A stretch of 64,000 nt of DNA from a bacterium (lineage in GTDB: Bacteria > Pseudomonadota > Gammaproteobacteria > GCA-002705445 > GCA-002716945). Both the position numbers and the translations under genes were made by a program. Location of the stretch: assembly GCA_029979505.1 (NCBI GenBank), contig JAPOHH010000005.1:1-64000 (forward strand), read 5' to 3'. The notes under the pieces were generated by a model, which did not search any database, was not told where the DNA came from, and saw only the letters and a list, made by a program, of their open reading frames with translations. Numbering within the stretch: the first letter of the stretch is position 1; each line of letters starts with the position of its first letter. Shown here one piece after another: positions 53,137 to 62,027 of the stretch.

Positions 53137-53853
53137 TTTAGTCCACGATTTATTCTTTTCGTTGTGTAGTAGCATGTTTTGTGCTGATTTGAACATAGCG
53201 CCAAGAAAGAAAAAGGTAAATCCTAATGCTGTAATGATAAGTGGTGTTAACATTTCTGTAGCGATACTTGGTGAACTGAGTTTTATCACAGATGGTCCCT
53301 GATGAAGAGTGTTCCACCATTCTACGGAAAAATGTATTATTGGTATGTTTATAAAACCAACAATAGCCAAGATATTGACAGATGTTGATGCTTTTCTTTT
53401 ATCTTCAAAAGATCCATGTAGCAATAAAATTGATACGTATATAAAAAATAATATGAGTTCTGATGTGAGTCTAGCATCCCATGCCCACCATGTTCCCCAC
53501 ATAGGCTTACCCCATATAGCTCCAGTGATAAGTGTGAAGAAAGTAAACATAGCCCCAATCTTACATGATGCTAGTAGCATTAAATCATAAACTTTTATAT
53601 GCCAAATAATTGATATTAATGCAGAAAAGAAGACTAATGAGTACGCAAAAAGAGAAATCCATGCGCTGGGAACATGAACATACATAATCCTAAAAGCATC
53701 TCCCTGTTGATAATCAGACGGTGCAATAAAAAGGCCTTGATAAAGTCCTAGACAGATGAATATCAATGATAGAAATAAAAGCCATGGTATTATTGTATTA
53801 GTAAATTTATAATAGCCTTCAGATGAAATAGTTGTGAAAAGTTTCTTTAACAT
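53128..53853 (-). CDS. ccmC: Haem handling protein CcmC
   Basis: Loads haem onto CcmE in the periplasm. There are 241 residues with six membrane segments. The tryptophan-rich haem-binding WGTWWAWDARLTSEL and the flanking conserved histidines (MYVHVPSAW and HFSVEWWNTLHQGPSV) are present. In most gammaproteobacteria ccmC lies downstream of ccmB on the same strand; here it faces ccmB. ccmD-I are not in the window. Confidence 0.95.
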   Translation of the reverse strand: MLKKLFTTISSEGYYKFTNTIIPWLLFLSLIFICLGLYQGLFIAPSDYQQGDAFRIMYVHVPSAWISLFAYSLVFFSALISIIWHIKVYDLMLLASCKIGAMFTFFTLITGAIWGKPMWGTWWAWDARLTSELILFFIYVSILLLHGSFEDKRKASTSVNILAIVGFINIPIIHFSVEWWNTLHQGPSVIKLSSPSIATEMLTPLIITALGFTFFFLGAMFKSAQNMLLHNEKNKSWTKLV

Positions 53854-53887
53854 AATTATTAAAAAATGATAGCATACAATTAATTTT

Positions 53888-54028
53888 ATGACTGAAAATA
53901 AACTAAGAGACTACGAAAAATCCATGTCTACATGGTGCAAAAGTTTGCAGGGAAAGTATCGAATATTGAAAAAACTTAACAAAAAAGCTTTTATTAAGTC
54001 TATTAAATCAAAGAAAGACACTCCATAA
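53888..54028 (+). CDS. Small basic ORF, 46 residues, function unknown
   Basis: An ATG-to-TAA frame in the 149-base gap between ccmC and cysQ. The product is very lysine-rich (MTENKLRDYEKSMSTWCKSL at the start) and has no membrane segment, so it is not CcmD. No ribosome site is visible. It overlaps the cysQ stop by 26 bases, like the other convergent pairs here. It fills the only sizeable non-coding gap in this part of the window, the main reason to believe it. I do not recognise a family. Confidence 0.35.
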   Translation: MTENKLRDYEKSMSTWCKSLQGKYRILKKLNKKAFIKSIKSKKDTP

Positions 54029-54803
54029 TACAATTTTTATGAAAATCTAAATTCCCATTTATAATAAAAAAAGGGCCATTAAGAAATCTGTCGTTGTGGC
54101 CGTAAGAGAATCTGTTGAGGTATTTATCTAAGAATAAACCACCACTTTCTTCTACTATACATTGTCCAGCAGCAGTGTCCCACTCATGGGTTGGACCTAG
54201 CCTGATAGAAAAATGACCTTTACTTTCAGCTATTCTCACAAATTTAACAGCGCTAGACATATATATAAGTTCAGAACCTTCAAAGTGTTTATGTAGAATA
54301 TCTATGACACTTTTCCTTATGACAGTGCTTACATAAATATTATTTCTTGAATTACTCATATTCGTGATTTTTTGTGCATTGATACCAGGCTTAATGATAT
54401 ATGCGCCATGCCCTGCAGATGCATAAAAAAATTCTTTTGTTGAGGGAATATAAACTATACCAAATACTGGATAACCGGATACTATGTATGAAATACATAT
54501 GCAAAAGTTTTTACCTCCTTTGATATAGTTTTTAGTTCCATCTATTGGATCAACTAGCCAATATTCTTTTTTTTGATTTGGCTTTACAGAGTTTTCCTCA
54601 GAAATAATTACATCATTTTTAAATGTACTTGATAAATAATTTGTGATCATCTCATTAGAATCTATATCTATATTTGTCACGGGGCTGTTATCTGATTTCA
54701 CATTAATGTCTAAATTATTTTGGCCATTAATTTGAATATCTCCGACATTTCTGCAAAGTTGAACAAAATCAGGTATATATTGATTAAAATCTTTATTTGT
54801 CAT
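54003..54803 (-). CDS. cysQ: 3'(2'),5'-bisphosphate nucleotidase CysQ
   Basis: Removes the 3'-phosphate from PAP, a by-product of sulfate assimilation and ACP chemistry. It is a member of the inositol monophosphatase superfamily. From ATG 54803 there are 266 residues. Metal motifs: ISEEN, WLVDPIDGTKNYIKG and HEWDTAAGQCIVEESGG. The frame is open to 54845, but earlier starts lie deeper inside nudE. It overlaps nudE by 11 bases; cysQ-nudE-yrfG is a conserved cluster. Confidence 0.92.
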   Translation of the reverse strand: MTNKDFNQYIPDFVQLCRNVGDIQINGQNNLDINVKSDNSPVTNIDIDSNEMITNYLSSTFKNDVIISEENSVKPNQKKEYWLVDPIDGTKNYIKGGKNFCICISYIVSGYPVFGIVYIPSTKEFFYASAGHGAYIIKPGINAQKITNMSNSRNNIYVSTVIRKSVIDILHKHFEGSELIYMSSAVKFVRIAESKGHFSIRLGPTHEWDTAAGQCIVEESGGLFLDKYLNRFSYGHNDRFLNGPFFIINGNLDFHKNCIMECLSLI

Positions 54804-55317
54804 AGTTTTTGACATAATGAATTGCAGCAAATACTCTAGAGTCAATTATAGGTTCTTTGCTTAGAAATGTAGTTGCATCATTACTTTTTACTCTTACTAT
54901 TTCAAGATCTTCAGGTTCATCACCTTGAAGGTATGAGGGTGTAAGATTAGTAGCCAACATAACATAAGTAATATGATCAATATATCCAGGAGCAAGATAT
55001 ATTTTGTTAATGAGTTTAATGTTATCTGATTTGAAACCAACTTCTTCTTGCAGCTCACGATTTGCGGTTTCTATTAACTCCTCACCTTTGTCAATCTTCC
55101 CTTTTGGCAATGTAATCATATAATCATCAACTGCGGCAGCATATTCTCTAATAAATATAATTTCATCATCGATTATAGGAACTATGATAACAGCGCCTTG
55201 ACCAGTGCCAGATATAATTTCATATTCTAAGATTTGATGATTGAATTCAATCTGAGCCTGCTTAATATTAAAAAGACGAGATTTAAAAATTGATTTTTCT
55301 TTAATGATTTTTGGCAT
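54793..55317 (-). CDS. nudE: ADP-sugar/ADP-compound hydrolase NudE
   Basis: A Nudix hydrolase acting on ADP-ribose, Ap3A and NADH in E. coli. From ATG 55317 there are 174 residues. The Nudix box runs GKIDKGEELIETANRELQEE followed by VGF, and the flanking IVPIIDDEIIFIREYA and GDEPEDLEIVR match NudE rather than ADP-ribose pyrophosphatase NudF. The frame is open ten codons upstream. It is divergent from yrfG with a 38-base gap. Confidence 0.9.
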   Translation of the reverse strand: MPKIIKEKSIFKSRLFNIKQAQIEFNHQILEYEIISGTGQGAVIIVPIIDDEIIFIREYAAAVDDYMITLPKGKIDKGEELIETANRELQEEVGFKSDNIKLINKIYLAPGYIDHITYVMLATNLTPSYLQGDEPEDLEIVRVKSNDATTFLSKEPIIDSRVFAAIHYVKNYDK

Positions 55318-55355
55318 TGTATACTCTGAATAACAAGGATGATACATTATGAATT

Positions 55356-56003
55356 ATGATATTTAAAGATATAGAATGTATGTTAATAGACATGGATGGC
55401 GTTATCCTTGATAATACATATGATAATAACTTCTGGCAAAATCAAATACCTGCGGTTATTGCTAAGAATAAGGGTATATCATTTGAAGATGCTAAACGAC
55501 TAGCTATTCAAATTTTTAACTTCAAGAAAAATACAAAGGACTGGTACGATATTGATTATTGGTCAAATATGCTTAATGTAGATATTGAAGCTGAAAAAAG
55601 ATCCTCGCTAAGTTTTGACAGAATTAAATTATATGAAGGTGTTACTGAAACATTAAATAAACTTAAGAATAGATACAGATTACTCTTAATAACAAACGCT
55701 CATAGGAAAACTCTTAATATAAAACTAGAAAAGTATGATCTCGCTCCATACTTTGAAAACATGTTGTGTGCACATGAACTTCATTATGTTAAAGAGAATG
55801 TACAACTTTGGTATATGTTGAGAAGTAAATTTCAATTGAATTATACTAAGACAGTTTTAATAGAAGATACTATTAATAATATCAACATCGGATTATCGGC
55901 AGGAATATCCCGTGCTATTTACTTAGGAGATGAAAACTACCAACCATCTGAAAAGATTATTAAGCTATCATCAATAAATGATATTTTTTCTGCACTCAAC
56001 TAG
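55356..56003 (+). CDS. yrfG: HAD-family nucleotidase, YrfG-like
   Basis: E. coli YrfG dephosphorylates GMP and IMP. There are 215 residues. The nucleophile motif is LIDMDGVILDNTYDNNFW, motif II LLITNAHRKT, and the motif III/IV region is KENVQLW...LIEDTINN. DNxFW and WYDIDYW are shared with YrfG as I recall it. It is next to nudE-cysQ as in Pseudomonas. Its 3' end overlaps ubiC on the other strand by 33 bases, the longest convergent overlap here. Confidence 0.87.
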   Translation: MIFKDIECMLIDMDGVILDNTYDNNFWQNQIPAVIAKNKGISFEDAKRLAIQIFNFKKNTKDWYDIDYWSNMLNVDIEAEKRSSLSFDRIKLYEGVTETLNKLKNRYRLLLITNAHRKTLNIKLEKYDLAPYFENMLCAHELHYVKENVQLWYMLRSKFQLNYTKTVLIEDTINNINIGLSAGISRAIYLGDENYQPSEKIIKLSSINDIFSALN

Positions 56004-56480
56004 AGATAGTTGCTCATAATTATTTCTCTTAGGAAATGTTTCTTCGACTCTTATGACTACATTATTTCTTTTGAAGAGCGTAACTCTCAAGACATCATTA
56101 TGGGTTATATAGTAATAAATAGCGTCTCTCGAAAATTTTTCTCTTCGGAAAAGTAGTGTAGCTAATGATTTATCCTTAAGAATCTTTATAGAATTGATTC
56201 GACCTTTTATTGCCCATACTGGCGTATAAGAGACTGCTTTAATAGGGGAACTAAGATTACCTTTTAGCTCAACCTTTCTCTCATATTGATATATTTTTGA
56301 GTCCTTTTTAGAATTATTTTTCAATTTTATTTTAGTTGATATTAGCCTAACTTTTCCCTGATTATTTTTGATTATTCTCTTGGTTAAGGAGGAGTTGTCG
56401 ATTAATATTCTTTTAAGGGCTATGGGCAGGTCTTTTAGCTTTCTCTCTATCGCCCATTTATTTTTATAATTGAACTTCAT
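55971..56480 (-). CDS. ubiC: Chorismate lyase-like protein
   Basis: Expected to split chorismate to 4-hydroxybenzoate, the UbiA substrate. There are 169 residues. Resemblance to UbiC is weak but spread along the protein: SSLTKRI near the N-terminus, YERKVELKG (the conserved Arg), a basic segment ending TLLFRREKFSRDAIYYY (the LG..LF helix), and EETFPK for the catalytic Glu of ELFLP. It is unusually rich in Lys/Arg. It follows recG with a 17-base overlap. Confidence 0.65.
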   Translation of the reverse strand: MKFNYKNKWAIERKLKDLPIALKRILIDNSSLTKRIIKNNQGKVRLISTKIKLKNNSKKDSKIYQYERKVELKGNLSSPIKAVSYTPVWAIKGRINSIKILKDKSLATLLFRREKFSRDAIYYYITHNDVLRVTLFKRNNVVIRVEETFPKRNNYEQLSLVECRKNIIY

Positions 56481-58512
56481 CTATTCTTTTTACTTTCCAA
56501 AGTTTTTTTAGACCATTGACTTCAGATGATGATAATTCATATTTAAAATTTTTGATATATGAAATATTGTTCATGATATCATTTATACTACACACACGAT
56601 AATTATCAGGCATTCCAGATTGTTTATTGCCCATATAAGTTCCTGTTCCCCTTATCTTTAAATCGTACTCTGCAACATCAAAACCAGAGTGATGAGTTTC
56701 AAGATACTTAAGCTTATCAATTACATCAGGCCCAGAATTTGTGGAATGAACAAGATAACAGTATCCTTTACTGGCCCCTCTGCCTACTCTTCCTCTAAGC
56801 TGATGTAACTGTGCTAAGCCAAATAATTCTGAATTCTCAATTACAAGGCAATTAGCGTTTGGACAATCTATGCCAACTTCAATAACACTAGTTGATATTA
56901 GTATATCTATTTTACCGAGTCTGAAATTACTGATAATTTTAACTTTTTCATCAGCTGACATCTTTCCATGCAAGATGCTAACATTATAGTTACTATATAT
57001 TTTTTTAATATTTTCAGAAAATACATTAATAGAATGCTTATCATCATCCTCTGAATTTTCTATTCTTGTACAAACCCAATATATTTGCATGCCATCTGAT
57101 AAATGTTTTAATACAATATTTTGAATTTCCGTTCGTGAATTATCACTATAAGTAACCGTTTCAGTTATTTCTCTATTAGACGGTTTATCAGATATGGTTA
57201 TATAATTCATGTTTTCGTATAGTACCAAAGCAAGTGTTCTAGGAATTGGTGTTGCAGACATATAAATTAAATGTGGTTGTTTTGTATAATTAGAAGATAT
57301 CTTCTCTCTCTGTTTTACTCCAAATTTATGTTGTTCATCAATGATCACGATAGCTAATTTATTGAAAATATAATTATTAAACAAAAGTGAGTGTGTACCA
57401 ATTATTATTGATATTTCACCCGTTAACAATTTTTGTTTGATAATAGTTTTCTCTGCTAATGTACTTTTACCGCTGACCATAGCAACCTTACAATATTCTC
57501 TAAGATAAAAATTAAATGTTTCAAAGTGTTGTAAACAAAGAACTTCAGTAGGCACCAGTACCATACACTGAGAATTATTTTTGATTGCATAAAAGCAAGC
57601 AATAATAGCAACAATTGTTTTGCCACATCCAACATCTCCCTGTATAAGCACCTTAGATGGTGAGCTGCTTATAAAAGATTTTGATATGGAGTCAACAGCA
57701 TCACGTTGACCTTTTGTAAGATTGAATGAAAAAGAATTACAAAATAGCTCAAGATCCTTCTTACTGATATCAAGTAAATATGTTTGTTTTTTATTATATT
57801 CATTTACTATCTTGAGAAATTCATGTTTATGTAGATATATTTCTTCAAAAGCTAAGCGTTGCCTCGCAGTATAATATTCATCTAGAGCAACATTAAAGTC
57901 TCCTTGTGGAAAGTGAAGTTTTTTTAAAGCTTTTAATAAAGACATTGAATTAAATTCTTTATGAAAATAATTATCGAGGCAAGAGAATCTGTAATTTGTA
58001 GATAATATTGAGAATGCTTGCTTTATAAATGATCTAAATTTAGCTTGTGAGACCCTGCCTCTTATAGAATATTTAGGTATAATTTTTTCTAATGTATGAC
58101 CATCCTTTATTATTTCAATCTCAGGATGAATAAATTCAGATTTATTTTTTTTATAAATTAAGTTTCCAGATACTCTAATTCTCATTCCTCTTTGAAGGTT
58201 CATAAAAATTATAATTTTATGGATAAACCTAACAGTAAATATTCCGATTTTTGATGAGACTGTTAATATGTAATTTGGTCTGGCACTGCGAGTTTTTACT
58301 GTTTTTATAATTTCTCCTGAAACAACAATATAATTGCCGTCTTCAAAATTATGTTTAGATGTTTCCTCTTTGTTAATTAAATCTATAGGAATAGTAGATA
58401 AAAGGTCAAATAATGAATCTATTCCAACTTCACATAACAGTGATTTAGTTTTTAAGCCAACACCTTTTAATAGACTTATATCCTGAGAAAGTTCATCAGA
58501 ATATTTATCCAT
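56464..58512 (-). CDS. recG: ATP-dependent DNA helicase RecG
   Basis: A branch-migration helicase that regresses stalled forks. There are 682 residues. The N-terminal wedge/OB domain spans about 1-230. Helicase motifs: IQGDVGCGKT (I), DEQHKFG (II), MSATPIPRTLAL (III), STSVIEVGIDCPNA (V) and HQLRGRVGRG (VI). It lies 3 bases after ridA, as in Pseudomonas, where spoT precedes. Confidence 0.97.
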   Translation of the reverse strand: MDKYSDELSQDISLLKGVGLKTKSLLCEVGIDSLFDLLSTIPIDLINKEETSKHNFEDGNYIVVSGEIIKTVKTRSARPNYILTVSSKIGIFTVRFIHKIIIFMNLQRGMRIRVSGNLIYKKNKSEFIHPEIEIIKDGHTLEKIIPKYSIRGRVSQAKFRSFIKQAFSILSTNYRFSCLDNYFHKEFNSMSLLKALKKLHFPQGDFNVALDEYYTARQRLAFEEIYLHKHEFLKIVNEYNKKQTYLLDISKKDLELFCNSFSFNLTKGQRDAVDSISKSFISSSPSKVLIQGDVGCGKTIVAIIACFYAIKNNSQCMVLVPTEVLCLQHFETFNFYLREYCKVAMVSGKSTLAEKTIIKQKLLTGEISIIIGTHSLLFNNYIFNKLAIVIIDEQHKFGVKQREKISSNYTKQPHLIYMSATPIPRTLALVLYENMNYITISDKPSNREITETVTYSDNSRTEIQNIVLKHLSDGMQIYWVCTRIENSEDDDKHSINVFSENIKKIYSNYNVSILHGKMSADEKVKIISNFRLGKIDILISTSVIEVGIDCPNANCLVIENSELFGLAQLHQLRGRVGRGASKGYCYLVHSTNSGPDVIDKLKYLETHHSGFDVAEYDLKIRGTGTYMGNKQSGMPDNYRVCSINDIMNNISYIKNFKYELSSSEVNGLKKLWKVKRIDEVQL

Positions 58513-58515
58513 AAT

Positions 58516-58899
58516 CTATTGCTTAAACAAGATTGCATCAATCTCAATTTCGACGTCTTTTGGAAGCCGGCTAACTTCAACTGCTGCTCTTGCAGGATAT
58601 GGTTTTGATAAATACTTATCCATAACGGTATTGACTGATACAAAATTTTCAAGATCTTTTAAATAAACAGTAAATTTCACGCAATCATTTAGAGAACAAT
58701 CAGCTTCCAAAGCAATGTTTTTTATATTATTCATAACTGTTTCAACTTGCTCTTCGAATGAGCCTGACATTACGGTCATATCTTTATAATTAAGTGGTAT
58801 TTGACCAGAAATAAAGACAAAATTACCAACAGATATTGCTTGTGAATATGTACCAATTGCTGACGGCGCTGTGCTGCAAGTAATTACTTTCTTGCTCAT
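58516..58899 (-). CDS. ridA: RidA family enamine/imine deaminase
   Basis: Hydrolyses reactive enamines and imines such as 2-aminoacrylate released by PLP dehydratases, including IlvA in this window. There are 127 residues, a trimeric chorismate-mutase-like fold. Conserved features: FISGQIPL, the active-site Arg in YPARAAVEVSRLP and the final IEIDAIL. It overlaps the DUF971 gene by 4 bases. Confidence 0.96.
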   Translation of the reverse strand: MSKKVITCSTAPSAIGTYSQAISVGNFVFISGQIPLNYKDMTVMSGSFEEQVETVMNNIKNIALEADCSLNDCVKFTVYLKDLENFVSVNTVMDKYLSKPYPARAAVEVSRLPKDVEIEIDAILFKQ

Positions 58900-59252
58900 G
58901 GTTTTTTCCTAATGTGTCCAGCTTCTTTTAATCTTTCCAAGTAACTGTGCCAATTTTCTTTGTAGTTTTTGCATAAATTATATAAATGTTCCCATGAGTA
59001 TAAACCTGTGTCATGCCCATCATCAAATACTATTCTCACAGCATAGTTCCCAACAGGCTCAAGTTTGTCGATGACAACATTTTCTTTGTCAATTTGTAAT
59101 ATCTCTTGTCCCGGTCCGTGTCCTTTTACTTCAGCTGAAGGTGAGAAACATCTTAGATATTCTGATGTTATATCGCCACTGAATCCGTCTTCAAATGTGA
59201 TTGATAAAGTATTTGTTTTTTTTATGTATCTTAGCTCTGTAGGTTTGATCAT
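58896..59252 (-). CDS. DUF971 family protein
   Basis: There are 118 residues, matching the small DUF971 domain also found at the N-terminus of gamma-butyrobetaine hydroxylase. Motifs: [25 protein letters not shown], and the C-terminal [19 protein letters not shown]. The function is unproven; a role in Fe-S handling is sometimes suggested. It directly follows hslU (4-base overlap), as in Pseudomonas and other gammaproteobacteria. Confidence 0.92.
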   Translation of the reverse strand: MIKPTELRYIKKTNTLSITFEDGFSGDITSEYLRCFSPSAEVKGHGPGQEILQIDKENVVIDKLEPVGNYAVRIVFDDGHDTGLYSWEHLYNLCKNYKENWHSYLERLKEAGHIRKKP

Positions 59253-60583
59253 AATATATACCTGCTTAAGTCCTCGTTTTCAGCAAACTCATTGAGATAT
59301 TTATCAACATAGTCTGCGTCAATTTTAATTTTGTTCTGGCTAATATCGCTAGCTTCAAATGATAGTTTTTCAAGAAGTCTTTCCATAATGGTATGTAGCC
59401 TTCTAGCACCAATATTCTCTGTTTTCTCATTTACAGTCCAAGCAATTTTGGAAAGTCTAGTTATAGCGCTTTTATCAAATGTAACATCAATACCCTCAGT
59501 TTTCATTAACGCAATGTACTGTTCAGTTAATGAATAATCTGGTTCTTTCAGAATTCGTTCAAAGTCATTAACTGATAATGCACTTAATTCTACTCTAATG
59601 GGCAGCCTTCCTTGCAATTCGGGGATTAAATCAGATGGTTTTGATAAATGAAAAGCACCAGATGCAATAAATAAAATATGATCAGTTTTAATAGGCCCAT
59701 GTTTAGTGTTAACAGTTGACCCTTCTACAAGAGGAAGCAAATCTCTCTGAACACCTTCTCTTGATACATCTGCACCTCCTGCATTAGACCTTGATGCAAC
59801 TTTATCAATTTCATCGATAAAGACTATTCCATTCTGTTCAACGAGTCTAATAGCCTCTTGTTTTAAATCATTGTCACTAATCAATTTTCGAGCTTCTTGT
59901 TCAGACAACACTATCAAAGCATCCTTAATTTTCATTTTTTGTTTTTTCGTTTTATTGTTCGAAAGATTTTTAAACATACCTTGTAGTTGATCTGTCATCT
60001 CCTCCATTCCAGGTGGAGCCATGACTTCAAATGATGGCATATTCGCACTGACATCTATCTCAATTTCTTTCTCATCAAGTTTGCCTTCTCTAAGTTCCTT
60101 TCTTAGGGCCTGTTTAGTTTCTTTTGAATTGCTATCACTATCAACTGTTATATTAAAGCTGTCATCTCGGCTAGGAAGTAAAATGTCTAAAACTTTTTCT
60201 TCAGCTAATTCTTCTGACCTATGACTCACTTTAGACATCGCCTTTGATTTTACCTGATTAATAGAAATTTCAGTTAAATCTCGTATAATAGAATCTACTT
60301 CTTTTCCAACATAACCTACTTCAGTAAATTTAGTTGCCTCAACCTTAATAAAAGGAGCTTGTGCAAGATGTGCTAACCTTCTTGCGATTTCTGTCTTTCC
60401 GACGCCGGTAGGTCCTATCATGAGAATATTTTTTGGTGTAATCTCATTACTTATCTCTTCATCTAACTGGAGTCTTCTCCATCGGTTACGCAATGCTATA
60501 GCAACAGCTCGTTTAGCATCTGTTTGCCCTATGATATGTTTATCAAGCTCTTGTACAACTTCCCTAGGAGTCATCTCAGACAT
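59249..60583 (-). CDS. hslU: HslUV protease ATPase subunit HslU
   Basis: A AAA+ unfoldase feeding the HslV peptidase. There are 444 residues. Walker A is [13 protein letters not shown], Walker [11 protein letters not shown], and the inserted I-domain is at about 105-245. The pore loop GYVGKEV is present. The C-terminus ends SRYIL, the tail that docks into HslV and activates it. Its ATG overlaps the reconstructed hslV stop by 8 bases (see the hslV entries). Confidence 0.97.
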   Translation of the reverse strand: MSEMTPREVVQELDKHIIGQTDAKRAVAIALRNRWRRLQLDEEISNEITPKNILMIGPTGVGKTEIARRLAHLAQAPFIKVEATKFTEVGYVGKEVDSIIRDLTEISINQVKSKAMSKVSHRSEELAEEKVLDILLPSRDDSFNITVDSDSNSKETKQALRKELREGKLDEKEIEIDVSANMPSFEVMAPPGMEEMTDQLQGMFKNLSNNKTKKQKMKIKDALIVLSEQEARKLISDNDLKQEAIRLVEQNGIVFIDEIDKVASRSNAGGADVSREGVQRDLLPLVEGSTVNTKHGPIKTDHILFIASGAFHLSKPSDLIPELQGRLPIRVELSALSVNDFERILKEPDYSLTEQYIALMKTEGIDVTFDKSAITRLSKIAWTVNEKTENIGARRLHTIMERLLEKLSFEASDISQNKIKIDADYVDKYLNEFAENEDLSRYIL

Positions 60584-60652
60584 TTATCTTCTCTATAGTA
60601 AGATTAGAATTAGTATATATGCATATTTCAGATGCAATATGTAAAGACTTTT
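60576..60652 (-). other. hslV: Out-of-frame conserved C-terminus of hslV (frameshift site at 60649-60652)
   Basis: In the frame one base off hslV, this stretch encodes [17 protein letters not shown] followed by TIEKINV and a TGA at 60576-60578. It aligns with the HslV ending I recall (an ALxIAxDICIYTN segment, then TIEEL). Adding one A to the run AAAA (minus strand, 60652 to 60649) joins it to the main frame after V157, giving 182 residues. The restored stop then overlaps the hslU ATG by 8 bases, in keeping with the other genes here. Confidence 0.85.
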
Positions 60653-61123
60653 AACTATATCTTCTGCAGATAAATCAGTGTTTTCATAAAGAGATTTAGC
60701 TGATGCCTGTGCAAATGAACCTCCCGAACCTATCGCTATTATAGAGTCTTGTGGTTCTATCACATCTCCATTACCTGAGATGAGCAGAGATACATCTTTA
60801 TCGGCAACAATCAACAATGCTTCAAGGTTACGAAGCATCTTGTCAGTTCGCCAATCTTTAGCTAATTCAACTGCAGACCTTGTTAAATGACCGCTATATT
60901 TCTCTAACTTGCCCTCAAATTTCTCAAAAAGAGTAAATGCATCTGCTGTTGCGCCGGCAAAACCAGCAAGGACTTGATCTTTGTAAAGCCGTCTAACTTT
61001 TTTTGCATTATTTTTCATTACAGTATTACCGAGTGTGACTTGGCCATCACCGCCTACTACAACTTCATTATCTCTTCGTACTCCAATAATTGTTGTGCCA
61101 TGAAATGTTTCTCTTGTATTCAT
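60593..61123 (-). CDS. hslV: HslUV protease peptidase subunit HslV, C-terminus frameshifted
   Basis: A proteasome-like threonine peptidase. A nine-residue propeptide precedes the nucleophile threonine in HG-TTIIGV (T10). Further motifs: [21 protein letters not shown] and [11 protein letters not shown]. The frame as it stands has 176 residues, but after V157 it ends in a hydrophobic, unrelated tail ([14 protein letters not shown]). A missing base in an A run explains this, and the family's true ending lies in the next frame. It may be a sequence error or a real mutation. N-terminal catalytic parts are intact. Confidence 0.9.
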   Translation of the reverse strand: MNTRETFHGTTIIGVRRDNEVVVGGDGQVTLGNTVMKNNAKKVRRLYKDQVLAGFAGATADAFTLFEKFEGKLEKYSGHLTRSAVELAKDWRTDKMLRNLEALLIVADKDVSLLISGNGDVIEPQDSIIAIGSGGSFAQASAKSLYENTDLSAEDIVKSLYILHLKYAYILILILL

Positions 61124-61127
61124 TTTC

Positions 61128-62027
61128 TTATGCTCTTGGGTGACTACTTTTATAAACTTTATTTAAATGTTCAAAATCCATATTTGTATATATCTGTGTT
61201 GTGCTTATATCTTCATGGCCTAAGAACTCTTGTACAGCTCTAAGATCTCCAGAAGCTTCTAATAAATGTGTTGCACAACTATGTCTTAATGTATGGGGTG
61301 ATATCTTACAATTCAAGCCTTGTTTTTTCACCCAGAAATTAATTCTATTCTGAATCGACCGATTTGATAGTCTGTCACCAAATTTATTTATAAATAGTGC
61401 GTCCGTTGTAGGTTGGTCATTGGATCTTTTTTCTATCCATACATGTAGAGCATTCAATGCTTTAGAACCAAAAGGTAATATCCTTTCTTTTTGACCCTTC
61501 CCCAATACTTTGACAAAGCTAGAAGTCATATCAATAGAATCTAAATCAAGTTGAGATAATTCACTTAATCTGAGTGCTGAACTATACATTAACTCTATAA
61601 TAGCCTTATCCCTAATAGCAACCATAGAGAGCTCTTTGATATCACATAATGTATCTATATCAGAGATTGATAGGATATTTGGAAGCTTCTTTGAAAGCTT
61701 CGGTGTTTTAATACCAGACATAGGAGTTACTTTAATTTGCGATGTTTTCAAAAGATATGAATAAAATGACCTTAATGTAGAGGCCTTTCTTGCCAATGAC
61801 GTTGAGGATAAACCTAGACTATGAATATAAATAAAAAATTTTTCAATATGCTGCTTGTTTATATCCTCAATAGAATGATTACCTTGATAAAGGTAGTCTG
61901 AATATTGTTTTAAATCAATTTTATAATTTATAAGCGTATCTTTAGTATATAACTTCTCAAATTGTAAATAATTAATAAACTCATCAATATATATATCATG
62001 ACTACTCAAGATTCCCTTCCCCTTCAA
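61128..62027 (-). CDS. xerC: Tyrosine recombinase XerC
   Basis: With XerD it resolves chromosome dimers at dif. There are 299 residues. The N-terminal SAM-like domain is at about 1-95. The catalytic set is Arg in SALRLSEL, the Lys-bearing [34 protein letters not shown] and the tyrosine in that last motif. The only start in range is TTG 62027, giving a 26-base overlap with dapF. Context (dapF-xerC) and no phage genes argue against a prophage integrase. Confidence 0.93.
   Translation of the reverse strand: MKGKGILSSHDIYIDEFINYLQFEKLYTKDTLINYKIDLKQYSDYLYQGNHSIEDINKQHIEKFFIYIHSLGLSSTSLARKASTLRSFYSYLLKTSQIKVTPMSGIKTPKLSKKLPNILSISDIDTLCDIKELSMVAIRDKAIIELMYSSALRLSELSQLDLDSIDMTSSFVKVLGKGQKERILPFGSKALNALHVWIEKRSNDQPTTDALFINKFGDRLSNRSIQNRINFWVKKQGLNCKISPHTLRHSCATHLLEASGDLRAVQEFLGHEDISTTQIYTNMDFEHLNKVYKSSHPRA

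Noticed and set aside
53888-54028. Small ORF as CcmD
   Set aside because: CcmD is a small membrane protein with one hydrophobic helix; this product is basic and hydrophilic throughout.
55971-56480. Basic ORF as a random antisense frame of yrfG
   Set aside because: Most of it (about 480 bases) lies outside yrfG, it follows recG in the same operon, and it carries several UbiC-like motifs.
61128-62027. Tyrosine recombinase as a prophage or island integrase
   Set aside because: Its place after dapF and lysA, its XerC length and the lack of phage genes or attachment repeats fit the housekeeping XerC.
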